This document shows, in pieces, positions 41,423 through 50,270 of a DNA stretch of 64,000 bases. The notes below the pieces were generated by a model. It was given only the letters and a program-made list of their open reading frames with translations. It was not told where the DNA came from and ran no database searches. Source of the DNA: Alphaproteobacteria bacterium. Its GTDB lineage: Bacteria > Pseudomonadota > Alphaproteobacteria > Micropepsales > Micropepsaceae. Numbering within the stretch: position 1 is the stretch's first letter; each line of letters begins with the position of its first letter. The position numbers and the translations under genes were made by a program. The stretch spans positions 40,324-104,323 of the forward strand of contig JAICHV010000006.1 of assembly GCA_025924715.1 (NCBI GenBank). Reading direction: 5' to 3'.

Positions 41423-41451
41423 GCATTCCACCGCGCCGGAAAATTGAGAGA

Positions 41452-41499
41452 TCAACTCCCTCCGGGCGGCAGTCCAATAAGTACCAGCGTGTATTGCAT
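41452..41499 (-). CDS. Candidate ilv leader peptide (15 aa)
   Basis: MQYTLVLIGLPPGGS*, dense in Leu/Val/Ile codons, upstream of the terminator; its CCGCCC can pair with the terminator 5' arm GGGCGG. Confidence 0.72.
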   Translation of the reverse strand: MQYTLVLIGLPPGGS

Positions 41500-41542
41500 T
41501 GCAGCGGAAATTAGGGGTAGCCCCAGGCCTCGTCAAGCAATT

Positions 41543-42448
41543 TCATACGGGAAAATCGTCTAATAAAGTAATAATATTGTCACTATCAGGGTCAATCCAG
41601 ACATAATCCGCCATTCGACCCCGAAACCAGGTCATTTGCCGCTTGGCAAATTGCCGCGTGGCGGTCACCGCCTCAGCCACCGCCGCCTCCCGGTCCAGCC
41701 GCCCCTGGGCCAAGGCGATCAGGGGCCGCAGGCCCAGAAGCTTGGCGGCGGGCAAAGCCGGATCGAGGTCGGCCAGGGCCAAGGCCTCTTCCAGCCCTCC
41801 CCCGGCGACCATGGCTTCGAAACGCTCGGCGATGCGCTGGCGCAGCGCGGGACGCGGGCGGTCGATGACGAATTTGGCCAGCCGCAAATCTTTGAGCACC
41901 GGCGCGGCGCCAGCGCTCTGCCAATCCGCCAGCGGCTTGCCCGTGGCCATCAGCACTTCCCAGGCGCGCACCACCCGCTGCGGATCGGAGGAGCGCAGCA
42001 GGCCCGCGGTCTTCGCATCCTTCAGCGCCAATTGGCGGTGCAGTTCCTGTACGCCCACCTCTTCCAACAGCGCGCGGGCCCGGGCCCGAATGTTCGGCGG
42101 CACGGGCGGGATGTCGGACAGGCCTTCCGTCAAAGCGGTGAAATAAAGCCCGGTGCCGCCGACAAAGATCGGCAGCTTGCCGCGCGCCTGTTCCAGGGCC
42201 GCGGCAGCATCGCCGGCATAGCGCCCCACCGAATAGACTTCGCGCGCCGGCACATGGCCATAGAGCAAATGCGGCACAAGCGCCTTGGCCGCGGCATCGG
42301 GCTGCGCCGTCAGGATCGGCGCTTGCGCATAGACCTGCATGGAATCGGCATTGATCACCACGCCGCCAAAGGCCTGCGCCAGGCTCAGCGCCAGCGCCGA
42401 CTTGCCGCTCGCGGTCGGTCCTGCAATAAGCACGGCGTCCAATTTCAT
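41543..42448 (-). CDS. miaA: tRNA dimethylallyltransferase
   Basis: MKLDAVLIAGPTASGKSALALSLAQAFGGVVINADSMQVY. Confidence 0.96.
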   Translation of the reverse strand: MKLDAVLIAGPTASGKSALALSLAQAFGGVVINADSMQVYAQAPILTAQPDAAAKALVPHLLYGHVPAREVYSVGRYAGDAAAALEQARGKLPIFVGGTGLYFTALTEGLSDIPPVPPNIRARARALLEEVGVQELHRQLALKDAKTAGLLRSSDPQRVVRAWEVLMATGKPLADWQSAGAAPVLKDLRLAKFVIDRPRPALRQRIAERFEAMVAGGGLEEALALADLDPALPAAKLLGLRPLIALAQGRLDREAAVAEAVTATRQFAKRQMTWFRGRMADYVWIDPDSDNIITLLDDFPV

Positions 42449-42457
42449 CGGTTCAGC

Positions 42458-43321
42458 ATGTTGGTTCTCAATGTCATCGGCAAGGGCGCGGCGCCCGAAG
42501 CCTTTATCGAAGCGCTTCCCGGCGCGGGCACAGCGGAGACGCTGTCGATCGGCCACGCCTTCGACCTGCCCTTCACCGGCGACGCACAGGCCGTGCTGGC
42601 CGCGGCCAAAGCGGTGCCCGGCGCGGACCGGCTCGACATCAATCTGGTGGAAACCGAGCACCGCAAGAAAAAGCTGCTGATCGCCGATATGGATTCGACC
42701 ATCATCAATGTCGAATGCCTCGACGAGCTGGCCGATATGGCCGGCCTCAAGCCCAAGATCGCGGCCATCACCGAACGGGCCATGCGCGGCGAGCTGGAAT
42801 TCGAAGCCGCCTTGCGCGAACGGGTGGGGATGCTCAAGGGCCTGCCCCTCAGCGCCCTGGAAAAGACCTATGCCGAACGGGTGCGGCTCAATCCCGGCGC
42901 CAAGCATCTTCTGGCCACCATGCGCGCCGATGGCGCCCATACCATGCTGGTCTCCGGCGGCTTCGGCTTTTTTACCCGCCGGGTGGCGGAGGCGGCCGGT
43001 TTCCACGCCGAGCGCGGCAACACGCTGCTGGACGATGGCGCGGCGCTGACCGGCGAAGTCGGCACGCCCATCTTGGGCCGCGAAGCCAAGCTCGCCGCCC
43101 TGGAAGAGGCCGTCGCGAAGTTGAAGATTGAATACGCGCAAACCCTGGCGGTCGGCGACGGCGCCAACGACCTCGCCATGATCCAGCGTGCCGGCATGGG
43201 CGTCGCCTATCACGCCAAGCCGGTGGTCGCCGCCGCGGCCGGCGCCGCGATCAACCACAACGACCTTACGGCCCTGTTATATCTGCAGGGCTATACGGAT
43301 TCGCAAATTATCCGAGGCTGA
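42458..43321 (+). CDS. serB: Phosphoserine phosphatase
   Basis: KKLLIADMDSTIINVECLDELADMAG...LVSGGFGFFTRRVAE...VGDGANDLAMI. Confidence 0.96.
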   Translation: MLVLNVIGKGAAPEAFIEALPGAGTAETLSIGHAFDLPFTGDAQAVLAAAKAVPGADRLDINLVETEHRKKKLLIADMDSTIINVECLDELADMAGLKPKIAAITERAMRGELEFEAALRERVGMLKGLPLSALEKTYAERVRLNPGAKHLLATMRADGAHTMLVSGGFGFFTRRVAEAAGFHAERGNTLLDDGAALTGEVGTPILGREAKLAALEEAVAKLKIEYAQTLAVGDGANDLAMIQRAGMGVAYHAKPVVAAAAGAAINHNDLTALLYLQGYTDSQIIRG

Positions 43322-43349
43322 GACGTCTTTATAGCGCCCGCAGACGGGC

Positions 43350-45770
43350 TCAAGGCGTTCCGGTAACTTCGTGGCCCAGCACATCAAAGCGGTGATGGGT
43401 CACGCGCCCGTCCGGTCCCGTCACCGTTATGGCATTGCCGCGCACGTCGTACTCCCTTGTGGTAACGCGGCCCTGCTGGTCCTGGTGGCGCAGCAAATTA
43501 CCCCAGGCATCATAAGTATCCTGGACCGCGCTCACACCATTGTTGGAGCGCGTCGTCTGCGAAATCTGCCGCCGTTGCGAGTTCAACAGGGTGGTCAGGA
43601 CATTGCCGTGATTGTCTGTCCTGACCGTTGTGAGACCGTGATAGGCCCAGCTCCAGCTATTCGCCGGCTGCACTTCATGCACCTCACGGCCCAGCGCGTC
43701 CCATTCGTAATCGGCACAGACCAGTTTATCGCCGACTTTGGGTGCCTTGCAGTCCCGGCTGCTTTGGCCTGTTACGCCATGCACACGCGTCTGGATCACG
43801 GAGCTGAGGCCATTTGCGCGGCTCTCCACAAGCAACATCAGCCCAAAGGCATTATAAACCGTGACCCTGTGGTCCGGCGCACCGTCGTCGCTCTCCTCCA
43901 CCAGATAGGCGCCGAATTGCGGGCAATCTTCGGTGCCGCCATTGACACCCTTGCAATAGCCGTAACGCCAATGGTGCACCTTCCCGCCCAGGCTGTGGGT
44001 CACTAGCCGCCCGAAACCGTCATAGGTCCACTCTTCTTTTATGCCCCAATAATCGGTCTTGGCGACCGCTTGACCGCTCCGGGAATCGTAACGCCAACTT
44101 TCGGTGCGGCCGGTGGCGTCGGTGGCGGAGACTTGGAATTGCCCCTTCGCGTCATAGGAAATCTTTTCCACGGTCTGGGGAATATCCACGCCGCTGGTTG
44201 TCTTAACGATCCGGTGCCCAAAGGCGTCATATTTGTAATCGACCTGCAGGCGGAACGGCTGCAAATCGGGCTCGATGACTTCCTGGGTCAGTTCGCCGGT
44301 ATCTCGGTCGTATTCGAACGACGATGCCCGATCCAATCCCGACGCCGCCGGCTGGCGTGCCACCTCGGTGCGAAGCAGCCGGCCTAGATACCAATGCGCC
44401 AGATCATTCCGATAGCGATCGTTATCGATTTTCGTCGACCCGTCCGTCCAGCTTTGTTCGATATGCAGAGCATTGCCGAATTCATCATAGCGCCAGCTTG
44501 TCGTGGTTCCCGGCATCCTCGTGCCATCCAGGTCGTTCTGGGTTTGCACTCTGTTATCGAGCGAAATCAAGGCTACGCCCGGATACGCGCTGCTGTGGCC
44601 ATAGTGGTCGACCGTCGTGCTGGTGACGACATTGCCGAACCGCACCGTGGTCGACAAGGGGTTATAACCTTCGTCTGCGGACGAACGGACCACCGTGGTC
44701 TGCCGGCCGTTGACCAGCTCGGTGTCCACAGCGACGCTGAAGCCCAGGAAATAACCTTCGGCATCATAAACCGGATCGCCGTCTGAGGCGAGCGTAAAGC
44801 CCGTGGTCCCCCCGATACCATTGCTGCGGTCCCAGCGCACCACCATGGCGGCGGGATAGCTCGCCGGTTGATTGGAGCGGGGCGGCGATGGCGCATACGT
44901 GAAGCTGGTCGCATCTCCCGCGCCATTGTCGACGCTTGCCAGAGCGGGTCTCGTCCCGGCCACGGTCCACGTGAAGCTGGTGGGCGCCAGGCACGCGCCG
45001 GCCGCATCACAACGCGAGGCTCGGATCAGACGGCCTTCCCCATCATATTCGAGCCGGTAGTCCGTTACCGGAACCTCGCCCACAAAGCTTCGCAGATGCG
45101 TAAGGCGATGCCTGGCACCGTCTTCATAGGCGAAGCGAACAGAATTATAAGGTTTCAGTCCTGCACGATCATTGGCCGTATAGTCGATCCGGACGGGATA
45201 TGACGCGTCGCCGCCATACTGCAGGGTAAAATAATTGCCCAAGACATCGGCGGCTCGATTGAGCTGCCAGCGGCCGGCACCGCGGGAGTCATTGCTGCGG
45301 CCCAATTCCAGACGCGTGCCGTTCTTCAATTGCAGTTCGAACCATTCCGGGCTGCCGCCGCTGCCGCCATGGCTGAAGACGCGGGTAAAATTCTCGAACT
45401 CTTGCCGGTATTCCGTTCCGTCGGCACCATTTTCCCCTTTGATCGGTACCAATTTGCGGCGGGCGAAGCAGAAGGATTTCGCGTCACGGTTACACAGCGT
45501 GATCGCATCCAAGCCCAAGCGCCACCCCGGCCCCATGGTGCCGTCGGCCGGCCTGGTGTCGTAGCGCAGGGCAAGCTCCGGCAGCATCCCGGCGGTGCCC
45601 GGCGGCAGCGTGATGGGAATATTATATGTCACGATGCCGGATGTGTTCAGCGTCTGCGTCGCCGCCAATGCCATCAGCGGCGCGGAGGCGTCCGCTGCGA
45701 TGGCAGCGGATGGCGCGAGCAGCAGCACGAAAACAATCTTCGCCGCGATGTTCACTTCCGTTCGGGCCAT
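43350..45770 (-). CDS. SpvB-like/RHS-repeat secreted protein, no C-terminal toxin domain
   Basis: Signal peptide; VTYNIPITLPPGTAGMLPELALRYDTRPADGTMGPGWRLGL (SpvB-like), many YD/RHS repeats (YDAWGNLLRHQDQQGRVTTREYDVRGNAITVTGPDGR). Confidence 0.82.
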   Translation of the reverse strand: MARTEVNIAAKIVFVLLLAPSAAIAADASAPLMALAATQTLNTSGIVTYNIPITLPPGTAGMLPELALRYDTRPADGTMGPGWRLGLDAITLCNRDAKSFCFARRKLVPIKGENGADGTEYRQEFENFTRVFSHGGSGGSPEWFELQLKNGTRLELGRSNDSRGAGRWQLNRAADVLGNYFTLQYGGDASYPVRIDYTANDRAGLKPYNSVRFAYEDGARHRLTHLRSFVGEVPVTDYRLEYDGEGRLIRASRCDAAGACLAPTSFTWTVAGTRPALASVDNGAGDATSFTYAPSPPRSNQPASYPAAMVVRWDRSNGIGGTTGFTLASDGDPVYDAEGYFLGFSVAVDTELVNGRQTTVVRSSADEGYNPLSTTVRFGNVVTSTTVDHYGHSSAYPGVALISLDNRVQTQNDLDGTRMPGTTTSWRYDEFGNALHIEQSWTDGSTKIDNDRYRNDLAHWYLGRLLRTEVARQPAASGLDRASSFEYDRDTGELTQEVIEPDLQPFRLQVDYKYDAFGHRIVKTTSGVDIPQTVEKISYDAKGQFQVSATDATGRTESWRYDSRSGQAVAKTDYWGIKEEWTYDGFGRLVTHSLGGKVHHWRYGYCKGVNGGTEDCPQFGAYLVEESDDGAPDHRVTVYNAFGLMLLVESRANGLSSVIQTRVHGVTGQSSRDCKAPKVGDKLVCADYEWDALGREVHEVQPANSWSWAYHGLTTVRTDNHGNVLTTLLNSQRRQISQTTRSNNGVSAVQDTYDAWGNLLRHQDQQGRVTTREYDVRGNAITVTGPDGRVTHHRFDVLGHEVTGTP

Positions 45771-46414
45771 TGCGTTGCGACCAGCACGGTCGTTTTGACG
45801 GCGTGTCCGTCCAGTTGTGCCGGCTTCCAGGACCGCGCCTTGGCGATCTCCGCCGCCTTCGCGTCGAGATCGGCAAAGCCGCTTGTCGACAGCACAGAGG
45901 CCCCCTCGACCTTGCCGTTTTCGTCGACAAACAGTGCGGTGAGGGTGGTGCCGTGCTCTTTTTTCTGGAGAGCGTCTGCCGGAAAATCCTTGTCTTCCAT
46001 GGCGAAAACCGCGCCCCAGGTCTGCCGATTCTGCTCCTGCAGGGCCCATTGTATCGAAACCAGGGTGATCACGAAGCCCGAGGCGCAGTCAAAACGCGAG
46101 ACGGTCCATTGCCAATTTTCCTTGACAAAAATTGCCGCCGCATCGTCCAGGCGCAGGGAGCCGCTGGAGCGTTCCACCGCCACATCGGCCACCGCGCCGG
46201 TACGCGGATCAATGCTGACGCGCAGGAGGGTAGTGCCCTCCTCCCCCATCCGCTGCGACAGGACGGGATAAGGCGGAGACTTGTGGGTCGCCGCCACCGC
46301 AGCAAAGCGCACATTGGCGGCCGGACAGGCATTGGCCGTGAATTGGCCGACCGCGGGCGCGGTCGAGCATGCCATCAACAAAGCTGCGGCGCACAAAGGA
46401 TGACGAAACCGCAT
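45752..46414 (-). CDS. Lipoprotein/secreted protein with two TonB C-terminal-like domains
   Basis: N-terminal ALLMAC lipobox-like; YPVLSQRMGEEGTTLLRVSIDPRTGAVADVAVERSSGSLRLDDAA and TLTALFVDENGKVEGASVLSTSGFADLDAKAAEIAKARSWKPAQLDG. Confidence 0.75.
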   Translation of the reverse strand: MRFRHPLCAAALLMACSTAPAVGQFTANACPAANVRFAAVAATHKSPPYPVLSQRMGEEGTTLLRVSIDPRTGAVADVAVERSSGSLRLDDAAAIFVKENWQWTVSRFDCASGFVITLVSIQWALQEQNRQTWGAVFAMEDKDFPADALQKKEHGTTLTALFVDENGKVEGASVLSTSGFADLDAKAAEIAKARSWKPAQLDGHAVKTTVLVATQWPERK

Positions 46415-46424
46415 CGGGCGTTCC

Positions 46425-48263
46425 TCACTGAAAGACGATTTGGGCTCGTAGCATTCCAGCCATCTTGACCAGATCGTCATGGACCTTGGCGTAATAGGCG
46501 GGCGTACAGGTTGCCTGGGGGTGATTTAGATGCAGCACCACATCCTGGTGGATCGCGCCCGACTTAAGGCGAGAATAAGTTCGACTGAGATCGGCTTCCA
46601 CCGTCGCGATATGGCGGTTTGGGGGCAGCGCCGCAATCTTCACCTCGGGCGGCAATGTCAGCGAGACATGTTCTTCGGCGCTCGCCGAGGGACAAGCATA
46701 AGTGACGGAGCGCTTGGGCGGCAAAGTGGCGCCGACAAGAGCGGTGAAGGAAAAGGGCTTGTAGCCAATCTGGCTCGGAATTGATCCCGGTCCGGGCAAA
46801 GCCACGAAATTGGCGATATGGTAATGGAGAGAGACGGTGTAGGGATCGGAGAGATCATCCTCCGCGGCTTTGCGGATCGTGCCGGTCGAGCCGGCGCCAA
46901 GTGCCCTTGCGAAAAAATCGTCTTCGGAATCGGCCGGCAGGGCGGCAAAGCCGGCACGCAGATCGACGGCACCGGCGCCGAATGCCCGAACCGTGGTATC
47001 GCCGTCGGCGCTGCCGTCCTTGTGGACTGTGATGGCGGTATCGGCCTGCAGCTTGGAATTGTTTGCGGTGGGGGTGCGGTCCAACCGGCCCGCCGCCACC
47101 AGCAAGACCTCCTTACCGGAGTCCATGAAGGGAAGAACGCCGAATGGCGCATATTGCGCGGTGGAATCCAGATAGAGCTTGAACTCCGGAATATAGCTGA
47201 TGAGATGATCGAACAGGAATGGCGATACCGATTTGGGCAGATTGAACTGATTCACGCCCGCGCGGATCAGCACCGCCGAACTGGGAATGGATTTGGCGGC
47301 CAGCAGGGCCTGCAACAACATCACATGGTCCTTGCAGTCGCCAAATCCATTATGCAGAACGTCACCGGCTTCATTGGGAGTGAAGCCTCCGGCGCCAAGG
47401 ACGATCGCCACATATTTGATGTGCGTCGCCACCCAGTCATACAGGACTTTCGCCTGGGCGCGGCGGTCGGTGATGCCGAGCGTGAGCTGGTTGGCCAGAG
47501 CCTGAATGGCAGGCGAGGGTTTCGCCCGGTCCGCATATAAGCCGGCATGGAGTCGCGCGGCGTCGGCATAGTCCGATAAGGTGCTGATATTGACATGCGG
47601 CACCTCGTCAATCTCAGAGGTATCGTCGGCCTCGCCTTTCACCGGCGCGTCGCTGTGAAATCGCCAGGTTTTACGCACCTTGCCGGATCCGGTTTCGGTA
47701 ACGCCGGCCTCAAGCCCATCGATATCCAGCGCAAGATTCAAGCCGGCGGCCGGCGCGGTCAAGGCGAGGCGAAAGTCCCGCACGGCAATGGTGCGTGGCA
47801 TGGCGAAATTGATTGCAAACACCCCTGGAAACCACGGCACCGTCTGTTCAAACACGGTATCGATCGTGACCTCGTCGCCGATTTCGACATTGGGCAGCGC
47901 GCCATTGATGGTCCGATCGGCCATATAGCCGTTATTGCTGCCTTGCCCCGCGCCATACAGAATCCGGTTGGCGGGCAGATCGAGCCGCGTTCCGTCCTTC
48001 TTGGTGGTAAAGGCGCGGCTTACGGTCATGTTCTGAAAGCCGGGGGTGTAGGAATAGCTGAACTGGCGCATCGCCTCGACCCCCTGGCTGGTGAGGACGC
48101 GTACCGTGAGCTCGCGCTCTTCCCAATATTGACCGCTGGGGGCGACTTCCAGATCGATCGCTTCCTTGACGATTTCATAGGGCGGTGCTGTGGCAGGGAT
48201 TTGCGCCGCCGCGTCGGCGATCAAGCCGAGGCACATTGTCAAGCCCAGGAAAAGTCCCCGCAT
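46425..48263 (-). CDS. DUF3857-type transglutaminase-like secreted protein
   Basis: Signal peptide; N-terminal beta domain; VLYDWVATHIKYVAIVLGAGGFTPNEAGDVLHNGFGDCKDHVMLLQALLAA with candidate Cys/His/Asp residues. Confidence 0.82.
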   Translation of the reverse strand: MRGLFLGLTMCLGLIADAAAQIPATAPPYEIVKEAIDLEVAPSGQYWEERELTVRVLTSQGVEAMRQFSYSYTPGFQNMTVSRAFTTKKDGTRLDLPANRILYGAGQGSNNGYMADRTINGALPNVEIGDEVTIDTVFEQTVPWFPGVFAINFAMPRTIAVRDFRLALTAPAAGLNLALDIDGLEAGVTETGSGKVRKTWRFHSDAPVKGEADDTSEIDEVPHVNISTLSDYADAARLHAGLYADRAKPSPAIQALANQLTLGITDRRAQAKVLYDWVATHIKYVAIVLGAGGFTPNEAGDVLHNGFGDCKDHVMLLQALLAAKSIPSSAVLIRAGVNQFNLPKSVSPFLFDHLISYIPEFKLYLDSTAQYAPFGVLPFMDSGKEVLLVAAGRLDRTPTANNSKLQADTAITVHKDGSADGDTTVRAFGAGAVDLRAGFAALPADSEDDFFARALGAGSTGTIRKAAEDDLSDPYTVSLHYHIANFVALPGPGSIPSQIGYKPFSFTALVGATLPPKRSVTYACPSASAEEHVSLTLPPEVKIAALPPNRHIATVEADLSRTYSRLKSGAIHQDVVLHLNHPQATCTPAYYAKVHDDLVKMAGMLRAQIVFQ

Positions 48264-48360
48264 CGAAACTGCCCACCCTGTCGCCAAATCCTAGGGCAAG
48301 CGGTCCGCGCTAATCAAGGATGGCTTGCCCCGCAGCCCTGGATTCACAAACCGTCAGGGC

Positions 48361-48675
48361 CTAAAGCGGCACAAAATGCGCGAAGGAGCGCTGCGCTTCC
48401 GGCAGCGAGGCCAGCGGCACGAAATCCATCACCTCGCTCATTGCTTTCCAATGCGCGCCGATTTGCGCAATGCCCGGGGCGGCGCGAGACTTTTCCTCCG
48501 AAGCCCATTCGAAGATTTCCACCAGTTCGCCATTCTTGCCGGCGCCTTGCACCATGGCGCGCTCGGTGATCAGGTCATGGGCGCGCAGCAGCGGCACATG
48601 CTCCGCCATCAGGCGGCGCGCGGCATCCTCATGCCCCGGCTTAGGCTTGTAGGAACAGATGACTAGGATTCCCAT
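48361..48675 (-). CDS. Antibiotic biosynthesis monooxygenase-like (dimeric alpha-beta barrel) protein
   Basis: MGILVICSYKPKPGHEDAARRLMAEHVPLLRAHDLITERAMVQG...GELVEIFEWASEE. Confidence 0.65.
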   Translation of the reverse strand: MGILVICSYKPKPGHEDAARRLMAEHVPLLRAHDLITERAMVQGAGKNGELVEIFEWASEEKSRAAPGIAQIGAHWKAMSEVMDFVPLASLPEAQRSFAHFVPL

Positions 48676-48684
48676 GCGCCGCGC

Positions 48685-50100
48685 TCAACCAAAAGGCACA
48701 CCGACATATCTCATATCGCCGCCGCGATTGATCAGCAGCAATTCGACCTTGCGGCCTGCCTTGGCATCGGCGGCGAGGCGGGCTTCGGCCTCGTCGGGCG
48801 ATTTCACCGGCTGGTTCTGCACTTCCACGATCACATCGCCGGGCTGGATGCTTTTGTCGGCGGCGGGGCTTGCCGGATTGACGTCCAGCACCACCACGCC
48901 CTGAACACCGGACGCGAGCTTGAATTTGGCGCGGGCGGCCGGATCCAGCATCCCCAGCGAGAGGCCCAGTTGCGACAGCCGCGTTTTCGCCTTGGGGCTG
49001 GGCGGCGGCAGTTTCGGGCCGGGCTTGTCGGGGGGACCTTCCTCCAGCTTGGCGATCTGGATGCGATAGGTCGCCTTGCGATTGCGCCGCAGCACATCGA
49101 TGGCGACGGTCTTGCCGATCGGGGTATCGGCGACAATGCGCGGCAGGCTGCGGGAATCGGTGATCGGCTTGCCGTCGAAACCGGTGACCAGATCGCCATT
49201 GGCCAGGCCCGCCTTGGCCGCCGGTCCGCCCTTGGTCACGTCCGCGATCAGGGCGCCCTGGGTGGTCGAAAGGCCGAAGGCTTCGGCGATGTCTTGCGAG
49301 ACCGGCTGGATGCGCACCCCGATCCAGCCCCGCCGCGCCACGCCGAACTGGCGCAATTGCTGGATCACGTCGCGCGCCAGATTGGAGGGAATGGCGAAGC
49401 CGATGCCGACGCTGCCGCCGGAGGGCGAGAAAATGGCCGAATTGATGCCGATCACATTGCCGTCCATGTCGAACAGCGGGCCGCCGGAATTGCCTTTGTT
49501 GATCGGCGCGTCGGTCTGGATGAAATCGTCATAAGGCCCGGCCGAGATGTCGCGGTTGCGGGCCGAGACAATGCCCGCGGTGACGGTGGAACCGATGCCG
49601 AAAGGATCGCCGATGGCGATCACCCAATCGCCGATCCGGGCCTTGTCGCTGTCGCCGAAATGGGTGGCGGGCAAGGGCTTTTTCGGCGCCACCTTGAGCA
49701 GCGCCAGATCGGTTTTGGTGTCGCGGCCGATCAGCTTGGCCGGCATCTGGGTGCCGTCCTGGAATTGCACCGTGATCTGTTCGCTGTCCTCGATCACGTG
49801 ATTGTTGGTGACGATATAGCCGCTGGGATCGATGACGAAGCCGGAGCCCAGCGATGTGACATGCCGCGGCGTGGTGGCATTGGGACCCAGAAAATTCTTG
49901 AACAGGTCTTCCAGCGGCGAGCCGGGCGGCAGTTGCGGCATTTGCTGGCTGGGCGCCTTCAAGGTCTGGGAGGTGGAAATATTGACCACCGTCGGCAGCA
50001 GTTTGGCCGAAAGATCGGCAAAGGAATCCGGCGCCCCCCGCGCAAAGGCGGGAGCGGCGATGAGGGTCAGAACGGCGCAGAGGACGGCCGAAAAACGCAT
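48685..50100 (-). CDS. Do/DegP-like periplasmic serine endoprotease with two PDZ domains
   Basis: GSGFVIDPSGYIVTNNHVIEDSEQITVQF...INKGNSGGPLFDMDGNVIGINSAIFSPSGGSVGIGFAIPSNLA. Confidence 0.96.
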   Translation of the reverse strand: MRFSAVLCAVLTLIAAPAFARGAPDSFADLSAKLLPTVVNISTSQTLKAPSQQMPQLPPGSPLEDLFKNFLGPNATTPRHVTSLGSGFVIDPSGYIVTNNHVIEDSEQITVQFQDGTQMPAKLIGRDTKTDLALLKVAPKKPLPATHFGDSDKARIGDWVIAIGDPFGIGSTVTAGIVSARNRDISAGPYDDFIQTDAPINKGNSGGPLFDMDGNVIGINSAIFSPSGGSVGIGFAIPSNLARDVIQQLRQFGVARRGWIGVRIQPVSQDIAEAFGLSTTQGALIADVTKGGPAAKAGLANGDLVTGFDGKPITDSRSLPRIVADTPIGKTVAIDVLRRNRKATYRIQIAKLEEGPPDKPGPKLPPPSPKAKTRLSQLGLSLGMLDPAARAKFKLASGVQGVVVLDVNPASPAADKSIQPGDVIVEVQNQPVKSPDEAEARLAADAKAGRKVELLLINRGGDMRYVGVPFG

Positions 50101-50270
50101 AAGTCTTTCCTGGGCGAAACGGGGCGGCGGATTCGCCCCAGCATAGCGATCCGCTTGTGCCGCAAACAGGGGCATTTGCGTCACTGTCTTGGCGCCGGTC
50201 CGCAGGGGAACCGGCTGAGGGCTCCTGCGGGCGGTTTGGATTCACCCCGGCGAGGGGCTATATCCCCGCC

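Noticed and set aside
42449-43258. N-terminal extension of the miaA ORF to 571 aa
   Set aside because: Extension is antisense to serB; the real start is MKLDAVLIAGPTASGKS at 42448
45771-46049. N-terminal extension of the SpvB/RHS ORF
   Set aside because: Overlaps the TonB-C gene in another frame; the signal peptide starts at MARTEVNIAAKIVFVLLL (45770)
43350-48263. Contact-dependent inhibition or Tc toxin system
   Set aside because: RHS-like protein has no C-terminal toxin, no immunity gene and no TcA/secretion partner in the window
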